A DNA stretch of 64,000 bases from Bufo bufo. Its lineage: Eukaryota > Chordata > Amphibia > Anura > Bufonidae. Each line of letters begins with the position of its first letter. Within the stretch, counting starts at the first letter, position 1. This document shows, piece by piece, positions 11,763 through 24,076 of this stretch. The DNA lies in assembly GCF_905171765.1 (NCBI RefSeq), contig NC_053391.1, forward strand, positions 688,567,257 to 688,631,256, written 5' to 3'. Both the position numbers and the translations under genes were made by a program. A model generated the notes under the pieces. That model was given only the letters and a program-made list of their open reading frames with translations, was not told the DNA's origin and made no database searches.

Positions 11763-12055
11763 TTAAAGCGAACCTGTCACCATGATTTTGCGCATAGAGC
11801 TGGGGACATGGGCTGCTAGATGGCCACTAGCACATCTGCAGTACCCAGGTCCCATGGCTCTCTGCGCTTTTATTATGTTAAAAAACCGTTTTGAGTGATA
11901 TGCAAATTACCTGATATGAGTCCTGTAGCCGGAGATGAGTCAAGCGGAAAGGAGCCCAGCACCGCCCCGCGTCCTCCGAATCTCCTCCTTGCAGGCTGAC
12001 ATCACAGAGCTGCGCAGTGTCGGCATCATGTTCATTCCCTGTGCTGGCATCAGCA
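11763..12055. repeat. Fragment of a TTAA-type dispersed repeat
   Basis: TTAAAGCGAACCTGTCACC looks like the tip of a TTAA-inserted repeat of the kind common in frogs. The text that follows (gcgcatagagctgggg ... ctgatatgagtcctgtagcc) is non-coding. No complementary right tip is visible before the family A end, so it is incomplete. Confidence 0.5.
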
Positions 12056-12390
12056 ATGGGGTTCGGGTTCAAGTTCGGGTCAAGTTCGTGTCCCTTTTTT
12101 TTCAAGTTCGGCCGAACTCGTCGAACCCAAACATCCAGATGTCTGCTCAACTGTAGTTGCTTCAAAAAATTTATATTCAAAAATTTTGCTTTGTTACTAA
12201 TTAATTTGTCACAAAACGTATTAAATCAGCTATATCCCGGCCTGCAGGGGGGGTGTATCTTGGTGTACATCACTGTAAAGCACAGAAACATGCATAGCTA
12301 GTTCTTTCTGGTAATGAGAGTTACTATGCGTCAGTATGACAGGCATATCTCATACAGTATATGGATGTGTACATCGGTGTGCATCACTAT

Positions 12391-12557
12391 TAGGGTCCAT
12401 TCACACTTCACTTATTTGATCAGTTATGGGTCCAAAACACAGTGTATATCTTTCCATGATACCTTAGCTGCGAGTAGGATTGCATCCTGATTTTGGCTCA
12501 CCATACAGTAACTGATGGAATAACTAAACAAATAACTGAAGTGTGAACTCAGCCTTA
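12391..12557. mobile_element. Short MITE with TTCACACTTCA ends
   Basis: tagggtccattcacacttca at the left and tgaagtgtgaactcagcctta at the right form an imperfect inverted repeat of about 21 bp around a non-coding centre. A clear target duplication was not found, so the superfamily stays open (hAT-like by its tips). Confidence 0.6.
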
Positions 12558-12559
12558 CA

Positions 12560-14307
12560 GGTCAATGTTAGCGTCAGGTATAATGGACTTAACCATGCAG
12601 TGGCCCAAGATTGAAAGAGTGAAAGAGTGCTCTCCTTTTACACCATCTGCTGTTTCCACATAGATTGCTAGAGAGCCTGTTATGTTACCTACTGATACAA
12701 GTAGCGGCCCCATGAGTGGAGAGGGTGTCAGCCAGTGGAGATGGTGGAAACCGCATAAGGAGTCAACATAGTGGCCTAGTCACAGAGTGGGGAGATGGGG
12801 GCAACAGCAGTGGCAGTAACAGCACATGATGGTGGCAGTAGGAGAAGATGAGAGAGCAGAGGTAGCAGATGTGTGGCATCAGGTGGGTGGCAGCATCAGA
12901 ATAGGGGCTGAAGCACTTGGCCAGAATTAACTGACCATTTTTCACAATGCTGGTGTGGCAGCACACTGCAGTCAGAACTTTACTGCGAGAATGATCTAGT
13001 CTAATGCATCAGGCACCGATGTGTGAAAATCCAGGCTGATCCATGCCTAATTCATCTTTAGATAGGTTAATCTCTCAACATTTCCTGTTGAAAGGTGAGT
13101 TCTCTTTGGGGTAACTATGCCCCCAGCCGCACTAAACACCTGCTCTGATGCCACACTACTGGCTGGGTAGGAAAGCTTGTCTAGTTGCAGCCACAATTAA
13201 AGTTTGGCTGCACAGTAGTCCAGGGGATATTGGATCTGGGGTGACAGGGTACAGTCCAAGTATGCGAGGTTCAGGTTCTGCTCCATGTCCTCCTAGTGGC
13301 TGGTTTCTTCAGTAGGCGGGTGAAGATACAGTATGTGCTTATGAAAGACTGGAGACTCAGATTACTGCTGATGGAGATGGTGCTGCTCTTGTATCCCCCC
13401 TACCCTCACCCCTTTCCAGCAGTCATGGCAGCGGAGCATGAACGTAGAGGGTCTCCCCGGTCAGACCTTTGTGAAAATGTGCGATGGCATATATAGGTAG
13501 TAACCAACTGACTACATAGGATGTATCTATAGTAGTTGAGTTTATCATATCTCTCAGCAGGTGTAAAAAAAGGCCACATTTTGGCCCAGTAGATGTTGGG
13601 GAACACTATTCTGACATTGCAGCTCAAGGAGGACGTGTTTTTTAGTGGCTGAAGTGCATGCACAGTTTCCTGGCCATTTTTAATACATCTTGCAGTTGGG
13701 TGGCGGAAGTGTATGCACAGTTTCCTGGCCGTTTTCAAGACGTCTTGCAGTTGGGTGAAAGACTTCAGGAAATGGGTTACAACCAGATATGACATTACAC
13801 CATGCAGGGAGCATGGATCAGCTCTGCTTGACTCAGCGCTGATAGAATGTTCTTCCCGTTATCGGTTACCATTGTTTCTATCTTCAGTCAATGAGGATAA
13901 AGCTAGCATTCGATTTCTTGGTTAATGCGGCAGAGCAGTTCCTTCCCAGTGAAATTCCATTTGCCATGGCTGGCCAGGTGACACCGCCGTGCTCTGCATA
14001 GGTGGTATGCTGAAGGACTACTCCAAACTGTGCCTACAGTGGAGGTTGAGGACAAGGTGGAGGATGAGCAGGCAAAGGAGGACATTGGCACCGCAATTAC
14101 AGCATGAGAACATGGAGGCAGCATTGCCATCACCTGGCCAAGTTGCTGGTGTGCTTGGGACAGAACCACATTTACCCAGTGGGCCGTAAAGGACATACAG
14201 TATACTGTCCTTGACCATAGTTACAGCTCCACACATTTCGGCACTACCGTGAACTGTACCAGACCCTGACAAGTTCAAGGACTGGCCCACCTTCTGCTCA
14301 ACATCAG
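12560..14307 (-). pseudogene. Family B hAT transposase remnant
   Basis: Read on the minus strand, this matches the family B copy at 50039-51942. From about 14305 come the pieces GQSLNLSGSGTVHGSAE and YVLYGPLGKCGSV. Later pieces carry histidine-rich transposase core text that appears twice (the ccacccaactgcaaga block at about 13690 and again at about 13745). The dimerisation region (CGWGHSYPKENSP-like text, then INLSKDELGMDQPGF) lies at about 13030-13130. Many frameshifts and stops are present. No single frame is open for more than about 130 codons. The residue in the place of the first catalytic Asp also looks altered. Confidence 0.7.
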
Positions 14308-14558
14308 CCGGGATGAGTCGCGAACGTGATCGCACGAATGCAATCAAATGTTCGCGAACCGCAAGTTCGCGGAGGCCCCCATTCACTTTAATGGCAGGAG
14401 AACCTGAAAAACCTTCAAGTCATTATTGCAGCCACCAAATACTTAGTAGAAGTGTACAGATAGTCCCACAACATGGACAGTGACATACTAGAGGGGAATC
14501 AAAGACAAAAATGACAACAAAAAATATGTATCTTAATCAGGGGACATTTTTATGCATT

Positions 14559-17500
14559 TTAACCACCTCAGCTCCCCTAGCTTAAACACCCTTAATGACC
14601 AGGCCACTTTTTACACTTCTGCACTACACTACTTTCACAGTTTATTGCTCAGTCATGCAACTTACCACCCAAATGAATTTTACCTCCTTTTCTTCTCACT
14701 AATAGAGCTTTCATTTGGTGGTATTTCATTGCTGCTGACATTTTTACTTTTTTTGTTATTAATCGAAATTTAACGAAATCTTTGCAAAAAAATGACATTT
14801 TTCACTTTCAGTTGTAATTTTTTTTTAAAAAAACGACATCCATATATAAATTTTTCTCTAAATTTATTGTTCTACATGTCTTTGATAAAAAAAAAATGTT
14901 TGGGTAAAAGTTATAGCGTTTACAAACTATGGTACAAAAATGTGAATTTCCGCTTTTTGAAGCAGCTCTGACTTTCTGAGCACCTGTCGTTTCCTGAGGT
15001 TCTACAATGGCCAGACAGTACAAACACCCCACAAATGACCCCATTTCGGAAAGTAGACACCCTAAGGTATTCGCTGATGGGCATAGTGAGTTCATAGAAC
15101 TTTTTATTGTTTGTCACAAGTTAGCGGAAAATGATGTTTTTTTTTTTCCTTACAAAGTCTCATATTCCACTAACTTGTGACAAAAAATAAAAACTTCCAT
15201 GAACTTACTACTATGCCCATCACGAAATACCTTGGGGTGTCTTCTTTCCAAAATGGGGTCACTTGTGGGGTAGTTATACTGCCCTGGCATTCTAGGGGCC
15301 CAAATGTGTGGTAAGGAGTTTGAAATCAAAATGTGTAAAAAATGACCTGTGAAGTCCTAAAGGTGCTCTTTGGAATGTGGGCCCCTTTGCCCACCTAGGC
15401 TGCAAAAAAGTGTCATTCATCTGGTATCACCGTACTCAGGAGAAGTTGGGGAATGTGTTTTGGGGTGTCATTTTACATATACCCATGCTGGGTGAGAGAA
15501 ATATCTCAGCAAAAGACAACCTTTCCCATTTTTTTATACAAAGTTGGCATTTGACCAAGATATTTATCTCACCCAGCATGGGTATATGTAAAATGACAAC
15601 CCAAAACACATTGCCCAACTTCTCCTGAGTACGGCGATACCAGATGTGTGACACTTTTCTGCAGCCTAGATGCGCAAAGGGGCCCAAATTCCTTTTATGA
15701 GGGCATTTTTAGACATTTGGATCCAAGACTTCTCACGCTTTAGGGCCCCTAAAATGCCAGGGCAGTATAAATACCCCACATGTGACCCCATTTTGGAAAG
15801 AAGACACCCCAAGGTATTCAATGAGGGGCATGGTGAGTTCATAGAAAAAAATAATTTTTTGCACAAGTTAGCGGAATTTGATTTTTTTTTTGTTTTTTCT
15901 CACAAAGTCTCCCTTTCCGCTAACTTGGGACAAAAATCTCATTCTTTCATGGACTCAATATGCCCCTCACGGAATACCTTGGGGTGTCTTCTTTCCGAAA
16001 TGGGGTCACATGTGGGGTATTTATACTGCCCTGTCATTTTAGGGGCCCTAAAGCGTGAGAAGAAGTCTGGAATATAAATGTCTAAAAAATTTTACGCATT
16101 TGGATTTCGTGAGGGGTATGGTGAGTTCATGTGAGATTTTATTTTTTGACACAAGTTAGTGGAATATGAGACTTTGTAAGAAAAAAAAAAAAAAACAATT
16201 TCCGCTAACTTGGGCCAAAAAAATGTCTGAATGGAGCCTTACAGGGGGGTGATCAATGACAGGGGGGTGATCAGGGAGTGTATATGGGGTTATCACCCCC
16301 CTGTCATTGATCACCCCCCTGTAAGGCTCCATTCAGACGTCCGTATGTGTTTTGCGGATCCGCGGTGTCCGTGTTTTGCGGATCCGATCCATGTATCCGT
16401 GGATCTGTAAAAAACATATGGACGTCTGAATGGAGCCTTACAGGGGGTGATCAATGACAGGGGGGTGATCAATGACAGGGGGGTGATCAGGGAGTCTATA
16501 TGGGGTGATCACCCCCCTGTCATTGATCACCCCGCTGTAAGGCTCCATTTAGACGTCCGTATGTGTTTTGCGGATCCGCGGTGTCCGTGTTTTGCGGATC
16601 CGATCCATGTATCCGTGGATCTGTAAAGAACATACGGACGTCTGAATGGAGCCTTACAGGGGGGTGATCAATGACAGGAGGGTGATCAATCACAGGGGGG
16701 TGATCAGGGAGTCTATATGGGGTGATCACCCCCTGTCATTGATCACCCCCCTGTAAGGCTCCATTCAGATGTCTGTATGTGTTTTGCGGATCCGATCCAT
16801 GTATCCGTGGATCTGTAAAAAACATACGGACGTCTGAATGGAGCCTTACAGGGGGGTGATCAATGACAGGAGGGTGATCAATGACAGGGGGGTGATCAGG
16901 GAGTCTATATGGGGTGATCACCCCCCTGTCATTGATCACCCCCTTGTAAGGCTCCATTCACATGTCCGTATGTGTTTTGCGGATCCGATCCATGTATCTG
17001 TGGATCTGTAAAAAACATACGGACGTCTGAATGGAGCCTTACAGGGGGGTGATCAATGACAGGGGGGTGATCAATGACAGGGGGGTGATCAATGACAGGG
17101 GGGTGATCAGGGAGTCTATATGGGGTGATCACCCCCCTGTCATTGATCACTCCCCTGTAAGGCTCCATTCAGACGTCCGTATGTGTTTTGCGGATCCGAT
17201 CCATGTATCCGTGGATCCGTAAAAAACATACGGACGTCTGAATGGAGCCTTACAGAGGGGTGATCAATGACAGGGGGGTGATCAGGGAGTCTATATGGGG
17301 TGATCACCCCCCTGTAAGGCTCCATTCAGACGTCCGTATGTGTTTTGCGGATCCGATCCATGTATCTGTGGATCTGTAAAAAACATACGGACGTCTGAAT
17401 GGAGCCTTACAGGGGGGGTGATCAATGACAGGGGGGTGATCAATGACAGGGGGTGATCAATGACAGGGGGGTGATCAGGGAGTCTATATGGGGTGATCAC

Positions 17501-18460
17501 CCCCCTGTCATTAATCACTCCCCTGTAAGGCTCCATTCAGACGTCCGTATGTGTTTTGCGGATCCGATCCATGTATCCGTGGATCCGTAAAAAACATACG
17601 GACGTCTGAATGGAGCCTTACAGAGGGGTGATCAATGACAGGGGGGTGATCAGGGAGTCTATATGGGGTGATCACCCCCCTGTAAGGCTCCATTCAGACG
17701 TCCGTATGAGTTTTGCGGATCCGATCCATGTATCTGTGGATCTGTAAAAAACATACGGACGTCTGAATGGAGCCTTACAGGGGGGTGATCAATGACAGGG
17801 GGGTGATCAATGACAGGGGGGTGATCAATGACAGGGGGGTGATCAGGGAGTCTATATGGGGTGATCACCCCCCTGTCATTGATCACTCCCCTGTAAGGCT
17901 CCATTCAGACGTCCGTATGTGTTTTGCGGATCCGATCCATGTATCCGTGGATCCGTAAAAAACATACAGACATCTGAATGGAGCCTTACAAGGGGGTGAT
18001 CAATGACAGGGGGGTGATCAATGACAGGGGGGTGATCAGGGAGTCTATATGGGGTGATCAGGGGTTAATAAGGGGTTAATAAGTGACAAGGGGGAGTGTA
18101 GTGTAGTGTTGTTTGGTGCTACTTATTACTGAGCTGCCTGTGTCCTCTGGTGGTCGATCCAAGCAAAAGGGACCACCAGAGGACCAGGTAGCAGGTATAT
18201 TAGATGCTGTTATCAAAACTGTGTCTAATATACCTGTCAGGGGTTAAAAAAATCGCATCTCCAGCCTGCCAGCGAACGATCGCCGCTGGCAGGCTGGAGA
18301 TCCACTCGCTTACCTTCCGATCCTGTGAACGCGCACGCCTGTGTGCGCGTGTTCACAGGAAATCTCGCATCTCGCGAGGTGACGCACGGATGCGTCCCGG
18401 AGGAATGAATCGACCGCCTCCAGGACGCATCCGTGCGTTAGGCGGTCGGGAGGTGGTTAA
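14559..18460. mobile_element. TTAA-flanked non-autonomous element, 3.9 kb
   Basis: It opens TTAACCACCTC and closes GAGGTGGTTAA, an 11-bp inverted repeat including the TTAA. Inside are mirrored blocks such as cccaaggtattc, ggggtcacNtgtggggta and acaagttagNggaa, which alternate in direction and form long hairpins. One is the arm pair 15427-15497 and 15566-15636. The right half is the palindromic satellite at 16228-18060. No open frame has protein features. The ends suggest Kolobok- or piggyBac-type mobilisation in trans; this class is inferred. Confidence 0.7.
16228..18060. repeat. Palindromic satellite, about 155-220-bp units (copy 1)
   Basis: About nine or ten units each contain gtctgaatggagccttacag, several tgatcaatgacagggggg modules, gtgatcagggagtctatatgg, then the complement of the first part, followed by gtgttttgcggatccgatcc and a run of catacggacgtctgaatgg. 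Each unit can fold on itself. The number of 18-bp tgatcaatgacagggggg modules varies from one to three between units, which explains the variable unit length. Confidence 0.92.
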
Positions 18461-18569
18461 AGGGAAACTGTCAAAAATTTGCCCTTTTGGAGCCTAGAAA
18501 ATTTTTATTTTAGGCCACGGGAGTACGGGCCTTAAATATTAGGCATTCACCTGACATAAAAGAAATTCT

Positions 18570-19470
18570 GATTATGTGGCTCGAGGGTACATTATGCGGT
18601 CAATGGATACAACTTTTACTGTATGCCACTGGACTACAGGCCTCAAACCGGACAGAAAAATATTAGGAATTCACCTGGCAGAAAAATATCAATGGATTAT
18701 TTGGCAGGAGGTATATTACATGGTCAATGGATATCAATTTTACTGCAGGACAGTACAAACACAGGTCAAATACATATGTTTAAATGTACTAAAAATATAA
18801 AATTGGACTAAAAACATGTCAAACGAAATCCCCCCTCTTGAAAAAAAACCCTAATGATAATAGTTGAAATTAGATAACACGTGGTCATCACTGGTGTTGA
18901 ATTCCTCCGAGGCCAGAAAAGAACAAGTAAGTATGTGGCTGGAAGTAGATTGCATGGTCATTGGATATCAATTTTACAGCAGGCCAGTGGACTACAGGGC
19001 CTAAAAATTATGCATTCAGCGAACATAAAAGAAAAAGTAAGTATGTGGCTGGAGGTAGATTATACAGTCATTGGATATAAATTTTACAGCAGGCCAGTGG
19101 ACTACAGGCCCCAAAAATTATGCATTCAGCGTACAGAAAAGAACAAGAAAGTATGTGGCTGAAGGTAGATAACACGGTCATTGGATATCAATTTTACAGC
19201 AGGCCAGTGGACTACAGGACCCAAAAATTATGCATTGAGCGTACAGAAAAGAACAAGTAAGTATGTGGCTAGAGGTAGATTACACGGTCATTGAATATCA
19301 ATTTTATAGCAGGCCAGTGTACTACAGGCCCCAAAAATTATGCATTCAGCGTACAGAAAAGAACAAGTCAGTATGCGGCTGGAGGTCTATTAGACGGTCA
19401 ATTAATATCAATTTTATTGAAGGCCAGTACAAATAGAGGTCAAATACATATGTTTAAAAGTATTAAAATA
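18570..19470. repeat. 110-bp trailer minisatellite of family C (copy 1)
   Basis: Units are anchored by gtatgtggct at 18931, 19041, 19151 and 19261 and gtatgcggct at 19371, exactly 110 bp apart. More diverged units lie at the 18570 side. Shared blocks include gtcattggatatcaatttta, cagcaggccagtggactaca and cagaaaagaacaag. It lies in the 3' trailer of the minus-strand transposase. Confidence 0.92.
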
Positions 19471-19735
19471 TAAAATTGGATTAAAAACATGGCTAAAGAA
19501 ATCCCCCCCTCTTGAAAAAAAACCCTATTGTTAATAGTTGAAACACGTAGTCATCTCAGGTGTTGAATTCCTCCGAGGCCCAAAACAATAGGCATTCAAC
19601 GAACAGAAAAGGCCTTTTATGCCGCTGTATTTACCTAAGACTGGGACCATTATTTGTTCTGGGTGGTGGCGGATATTTGTGGGCAGTCACAAGGAAATTC
19701 AATTAAACGTGGTCGTCACAGGTGTTGAAATCCTC

Positions 19736-22050
19736 CTAGATCCATGCCTCATTCATTTTTAGAAATGTGAGGTAGTCCACACTGTCGTGAGCTAGGCGAG
19801 TGCGCTTATCGGTCATGATCCCCCCTGCTGCCCTGAACGTCCTTTCTGACAGGACACTGGACGAGGGGCAAGGAGTTCCTCGCTTCTCAGAGTGTCCACA
19901 TTGGCTGTTAACCTGATGCAGTCGGACACCTGTCGGTCTATGTGTTCCCTGAGGCTGGATCTGGAGGGCGGCTGTCGATGGGTTGGCTGCAAGAATGATC
20001 TCATATCGGAAGTGACCAACACATCTTCAAACCGCCCTCTTCCTGCATGCGCTGTTGGATTGGTACCCGCAACTGTTTCTCTGTAAGTGGAAATTCCTCT
20101 GCCAGCTCCCGCAAAAGCAGAATGCAGAATTTCTGGAAGCAAGGCCTGGAAGTGCTGCATTCTGACAGCCCTCTGTGATGCTGGTAACATGTCCACTATT
20201 TTGTGTTTGTATCGGGGGTCTAAGTACGTTGCCACCCAGTACTGGTCCTTGCCCTTTATGTTTTTTATACGGGGGTCCCTCTTCAAACACTGGAGCATGA
20301 AGGCCCCCATTTGCACTAAACTGGAAGCGGTGGAGTGGCCTAGCTCCTGCTCTTCTTCTTGCTCCTCCTCCACCCGGCACCATCCTCCTCTGACTCCTCT
20401 TCAGACTCCTGTTGACTTGTCTCAGATGGAGTCGCCCCCCCTGGGAATTCATCCAGCATTGCTATTTCCTCATTTTCCTGCTCCTGCTTCTCGACTGCTT
20501 GATCAACGACACGGCACAATGCACGCTCCAGAAAGAAGGTGTAAGGTACGATGTCACTGATGGCGCCCTGGCTGCGACTGACCAGTTTGGTGATCTCATC
20601 AAATGGCCGCAGAAGTCTGCATGTGTCACACATGAGCAGCCACTGGCGCGGTGAAAAAAAAACAAGCTTCCCAGAACCTGTCCTGACGCAGAGTTTGTAC
20701 AGGTAGTCGTTAACGGCACGTTTCTGCTGGAGCAGCCTATCAAGCATATACAAGGTGGAGTTCCATTACGTCGGGCAGTCACAAATCAGACGTCTGACGG
20801 GCAGGTGGTGTCGCCTCTGAACGTCAGCAAAGCGAGCCATGGCCGTGTAAGATCTTCTAAAATGGGTAGAGATTTTCCTGGCCTGCTGCAAGACGTCCTG
20901 GACCCCGGGGTATTTGGCAATGAATCGCTGCACAACTAAGTTCAGGACGTGTGCCATGCACGGCACGTGTGTCATTTTTCCCTGTTTCAGCACGCTCAGA
21001 AGATTGGCACCGCTGTTGCACACCACTTTACCACCTGTCAAATTGAGCGGGGTTAGCCACTGATCGGCCTGTGACCGCAAAGCTGAAAGGAGTGCAGGAC
21101 CAGTGTGGCTCTTGGCTTCCAGGCACAATAGCTGCAGCACAGCATGGTAACGTCTCACCTGGCACGTCAAATAGGTTCTGGGGAGCTTGGGGGGGCGCAG
21201 CGGAGGAGGCGGTAGCAGTGGAAAAGGAGGAGTCAGCCGAGGAGGAGACGGAGGATGGAGTAGGAGGAGAAGAAGAAGATGCAGGCCTGCATGCAATCCG
21301 TGGCGGTAACACCAAATCCACACGGGTGCCACAGGTTGCATGCTTGACGGGCGTCAGAAGGTTCACCCAGTGGGCATTAAAAGTTATGTACCTTCCCTGC
21401 CCGTGTTTGCTAGACCACGTGTCTGTGGTCAGATGTATCTTGGCACCGACACTGTGTGCCAGAGATACATTCACTTGCCGCTGAACGTGGCCATATAGCT
21501 CTGGGATGCCCTTCTGGGAGAAATATTTCCTTCCGGGGATCTTACATTGCGGTGTGCCAATAGCCACAAATTTTCTAAAGGCCTCCGAGTCCACCAGTTT
21601 ATATGGCAGTAGTTGACGGGTGAGAAGTTCCGACAAACCAGCAGTCAGCCGTTAGGCAAGAAGGTTATCCGGCGTCATCATCTTTTTTCGCTTGAACATT
21701 TGAGCCACGGAAGCCTGCCTTTTGCCAGATGAACGCGACAGCGGCACGGTGGAAAGTGGAGTGGAGGACAAATGGGAGGAGAGAGGAGAAGGAGAAGAGG
21801 AAGGACATGGAGCGCCGGGAGTGTGGCTTTGTGGGTTCTGACGTTGTTGCTCCCACTGGGCTTGGTAATGGGAGTCCAGGTGCCTTCTTAAGGCGGTCGT
21901 CCCTAGTTGAGTGTTGGGCTTACCGCGACTTATGCGTTGACAGCACAGGCTGCAGATGCAAACACTATTGTCAGAAGCGGACACCTTAAAAAAAGCCCAC
22001 ACTGCGGTGCCATGTGCTGACATCCTGGGAGCGCCCGTTGTGACCGTGCA
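19736..22050 (-). pseudogene. Family C hAT transposase, copy 1, N-terminus cut off
   Basis: Starts in the BED finger region (GTAVWAFFKVSAS) because the duplication junction at 22050 removes everything before it. The core follows with the first Asp in IHLTTDTWSSKHG and the trailing region to MNEAWI and a stop at 19736-19738. Lesions shared with copy 2 are a stop after TPDNLLA, a frameshift near 21190, a frameshift near 20350, and Asn in place of the second catalytic Asp (VVCNSGAN, 21015-21017). Unique to copy 1 is a TAA in DCPT*WNSTL at about 20765. It had no promoter after the duplication. Confidence 0.88.
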
Positions 22051-22775
22051 AATATCTCAGCAAAAGACAACCTTTCCCATTTTTTTATACAAAGTTGGCA
22101 TTTGACCAAGATATTTATCTCACCCAGCATGGGTATATGTAAAATGACACCCCAAAACACATTGCCCAACTTCTCCTGAGTACGGCGATACCAGATGTGT
22201 GCCACTTTTCTGCAGCCTAGATGCGCAAAGGGGCCCAAATTCCTTTTATGAGGGCATTTTTAGACATTTGGATCCCAGACTTCTCACGCTTTATGGCCCC
22301 TAAAATGCCATGGCAGTATAAATACCCCACATGTGACCCCATTTTGGAAAGAAGACACCCTAAGGTATTCAATGAGGGGCATGGTGAGTTCATAGAAAAA
22401 AATAATTTTTTGCACAAGTTAGCGGAAATTGATTTTTTTTTTGTTTTTTCTCACAAAGTCTCCCTTTCCGCTAACTTGGGACAAAAATCTCATTCTTTCA
22501 TGGACTCAATATGCCCCTCACGGAATACCTTGGGGTGTCTTCTTTCCGAAATGGGGTCACATGTGGGGTATTTATACTGCCCTGTCATTTTAGGGGCCCT
22601 AAAGCGTGAGAAGAAGTCTGGAATATAAATGTCTAAAAAATTTTACGCATTTGGATTCCGTGAGGGGTATGGTGAGTTCATGTGAGATTTTATTTTTCGA
22701 CACAAGTTAGTGGAATATGAGACTTTGTAAGAAAAAAAAAAAAAAACAATTTCCGCTAACTTGGGCCAAAAAAAT

Positions 22776-23877
22776 GTCTGAATGGAGCCTTACAGGGGGG
22801 TGATCAATGACAGGGGGGTGATCAGGGAGTGTATATGGGGTTATCACCCCCCTGTCATTGATCACTCCCCTGTAAGGCTCCATTCAGACGTCCGTATGTG
22901 TTTTGCGGATCCGCGGTGTCCGTGTTTTGCGGATCCGATCCATGTATCCGTGGATCTGTAAAAAACATATGGACGTCTGAATGGAGCCTTACAGGGGGGT
23001 GATCAATGACAGGGGGGTGATCAATGACAGGGGGGTGATCAGGGAGTCTATATGGGGTGATCACCCCCCTGTCATTGATCACCCCCCTGTAAGGCTCCAT
23101 TTAGACGTCCGTATGTGTTTTGCGGATCCGCGGTGTCCGTGTTTTGCGGATCCGATCCATGTATCCGTGGATCTGTAAAAAACATACGGACGTCTGAATG
23201 GAGCCTTACAGGGGGGTGATCAATGACAGGAGGGTGATCAATCACAGGGGGGTGATCAGGGAGTCTATATGGGGTGATCACCCCCTGTCATTGATCACCC
23301 CCCTGTAAGGCTCCATTCAGATGTCTGTATGTGTTTTGCGGATCCGATCCATGTATCCGTGGATCTGTAAAAAACATACGGACGTCTGAATGGAGCCTTA
23401 CAGGGGGGTGATCAATGACAGGGCGGTGATCAATGACAGGGGGGTGATCAGGGAGTCTATATGGGGTGATCACCCCCCTGTCATTGATCACCCCCTTGTA
23501 AGGCTCCATTCAGATGTCCGTATGTGTTTTGCGGATCCGATCCATGTATCTGTGGATCTGTAAAAAACATACGGACGTCTGAATGGAGCCTTACAGGGGG
23601 GTGATCAATGACAGGGGGGTGATCAATGACAGGGGGGTGATCAATGACAGGGGGGTGATCAGGGAGTCTATATGGGGTGATCACCCCCCTGTCATTGATC
23701 ACTCCCCTGTAAGGCTCCATTCAGACGTCCGTATGTGTTTTGCGGATCCGATCCATGTATCCGTGGATCCGTAAAAAACATACGGACGTCTGAATGGAGC
23801 CTTACAGAGGGGTGATCAATGACAGGGGGGTGATCAGGGAGTCTATATGGGGTGATCACCCCCCTGTAAGGCTCCAT
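22776..23877. repeat. Palindromic satellite, copy 2
   Basis: Six units that match 16228-17325 in order. The array stops at gtaaggctccat and is joined directly to ctcgcgagatgacgcacgg, because 1,045 bp are missing compared with copy 1. Confidence 0.92.
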
Positions 23878-24076
23878 CTCGCGAGATGACGCACGGATGC
23901 GTCCCGGAGGAATGAATCGACCGCCTCCAGGACGCATCCGTGCGTTAGGCGGTCGGGAGGTGGTTAAAGGGAAACTGTCAAAAATTTGCCCTTTTGGAGC
24001 CTAGAAATTTTTTATTTTAGGCCACGGGAGTACGGGCCTTAAATATTAGGCATTCACCTGACATAAAAGAAATTCT

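Larger units (their letters stand above)
3869..12155 (+). mobile_element. Complete family A hAT transposon, 8,287 bp
   Basis: The ends are tagggttgagca and tgctcaactgta, imperfect 12-bp terminal inverted repeats with 10 of 12 matching. The flanks carry the identical 8-bp duplication gttgcttc at 3861-3868 and 12156-12163. Inside, in order, are a TATA-type promoter, a leader of two tandem arrays, a BED-hAT transposase relic (6496-9589), a trailer with a 92-bp array, a second damaged copy of the transposase 3' end, and a TTAA repeat fragment. Two Tc1 derivatives are nested (5100-5875 and 10636-11507). It is intact in outline but cannot make transposase. Confidence 0.93.
3827..14307 (-). mobile_element. 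Family B hAT relic (minus), split by the family A hAT
   Basis: The left tip tagagatgagcaaag (3827) is the 3' terminal repeat of the same family as the complete plus-strand copy at 48941-53155. The family B tail resumes at 12164 and leads into 3' trailer and transposase remnants up to about 14307. The 5' third is missing; the homology stops where family C hAT sequence begins. The family A element sits only about 40 bp inside the 3' tip, at 3869-12155, and duplicated 8 bp of this host. A small MITE also lies at 12391-12557. Confidence 0.75.

Noticed and set aside
17031..17904. Repeated open frames in the palindromic satellite (INDRGV-type repeats)
   Set aside because: The reading frames are a by-product of the 18-bp module, which is divisible by three. 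Frames break between units and both strands give the same kind of text.
18570..19470. CRISPR-like array
   Set aside because: The 110-bp units are repeated throughout, without short repeats and unique spacers, and the setting is a vertebrate transposon trailer. The same holds for the 33-, 51-, 92- and 103-120-bp arrays.
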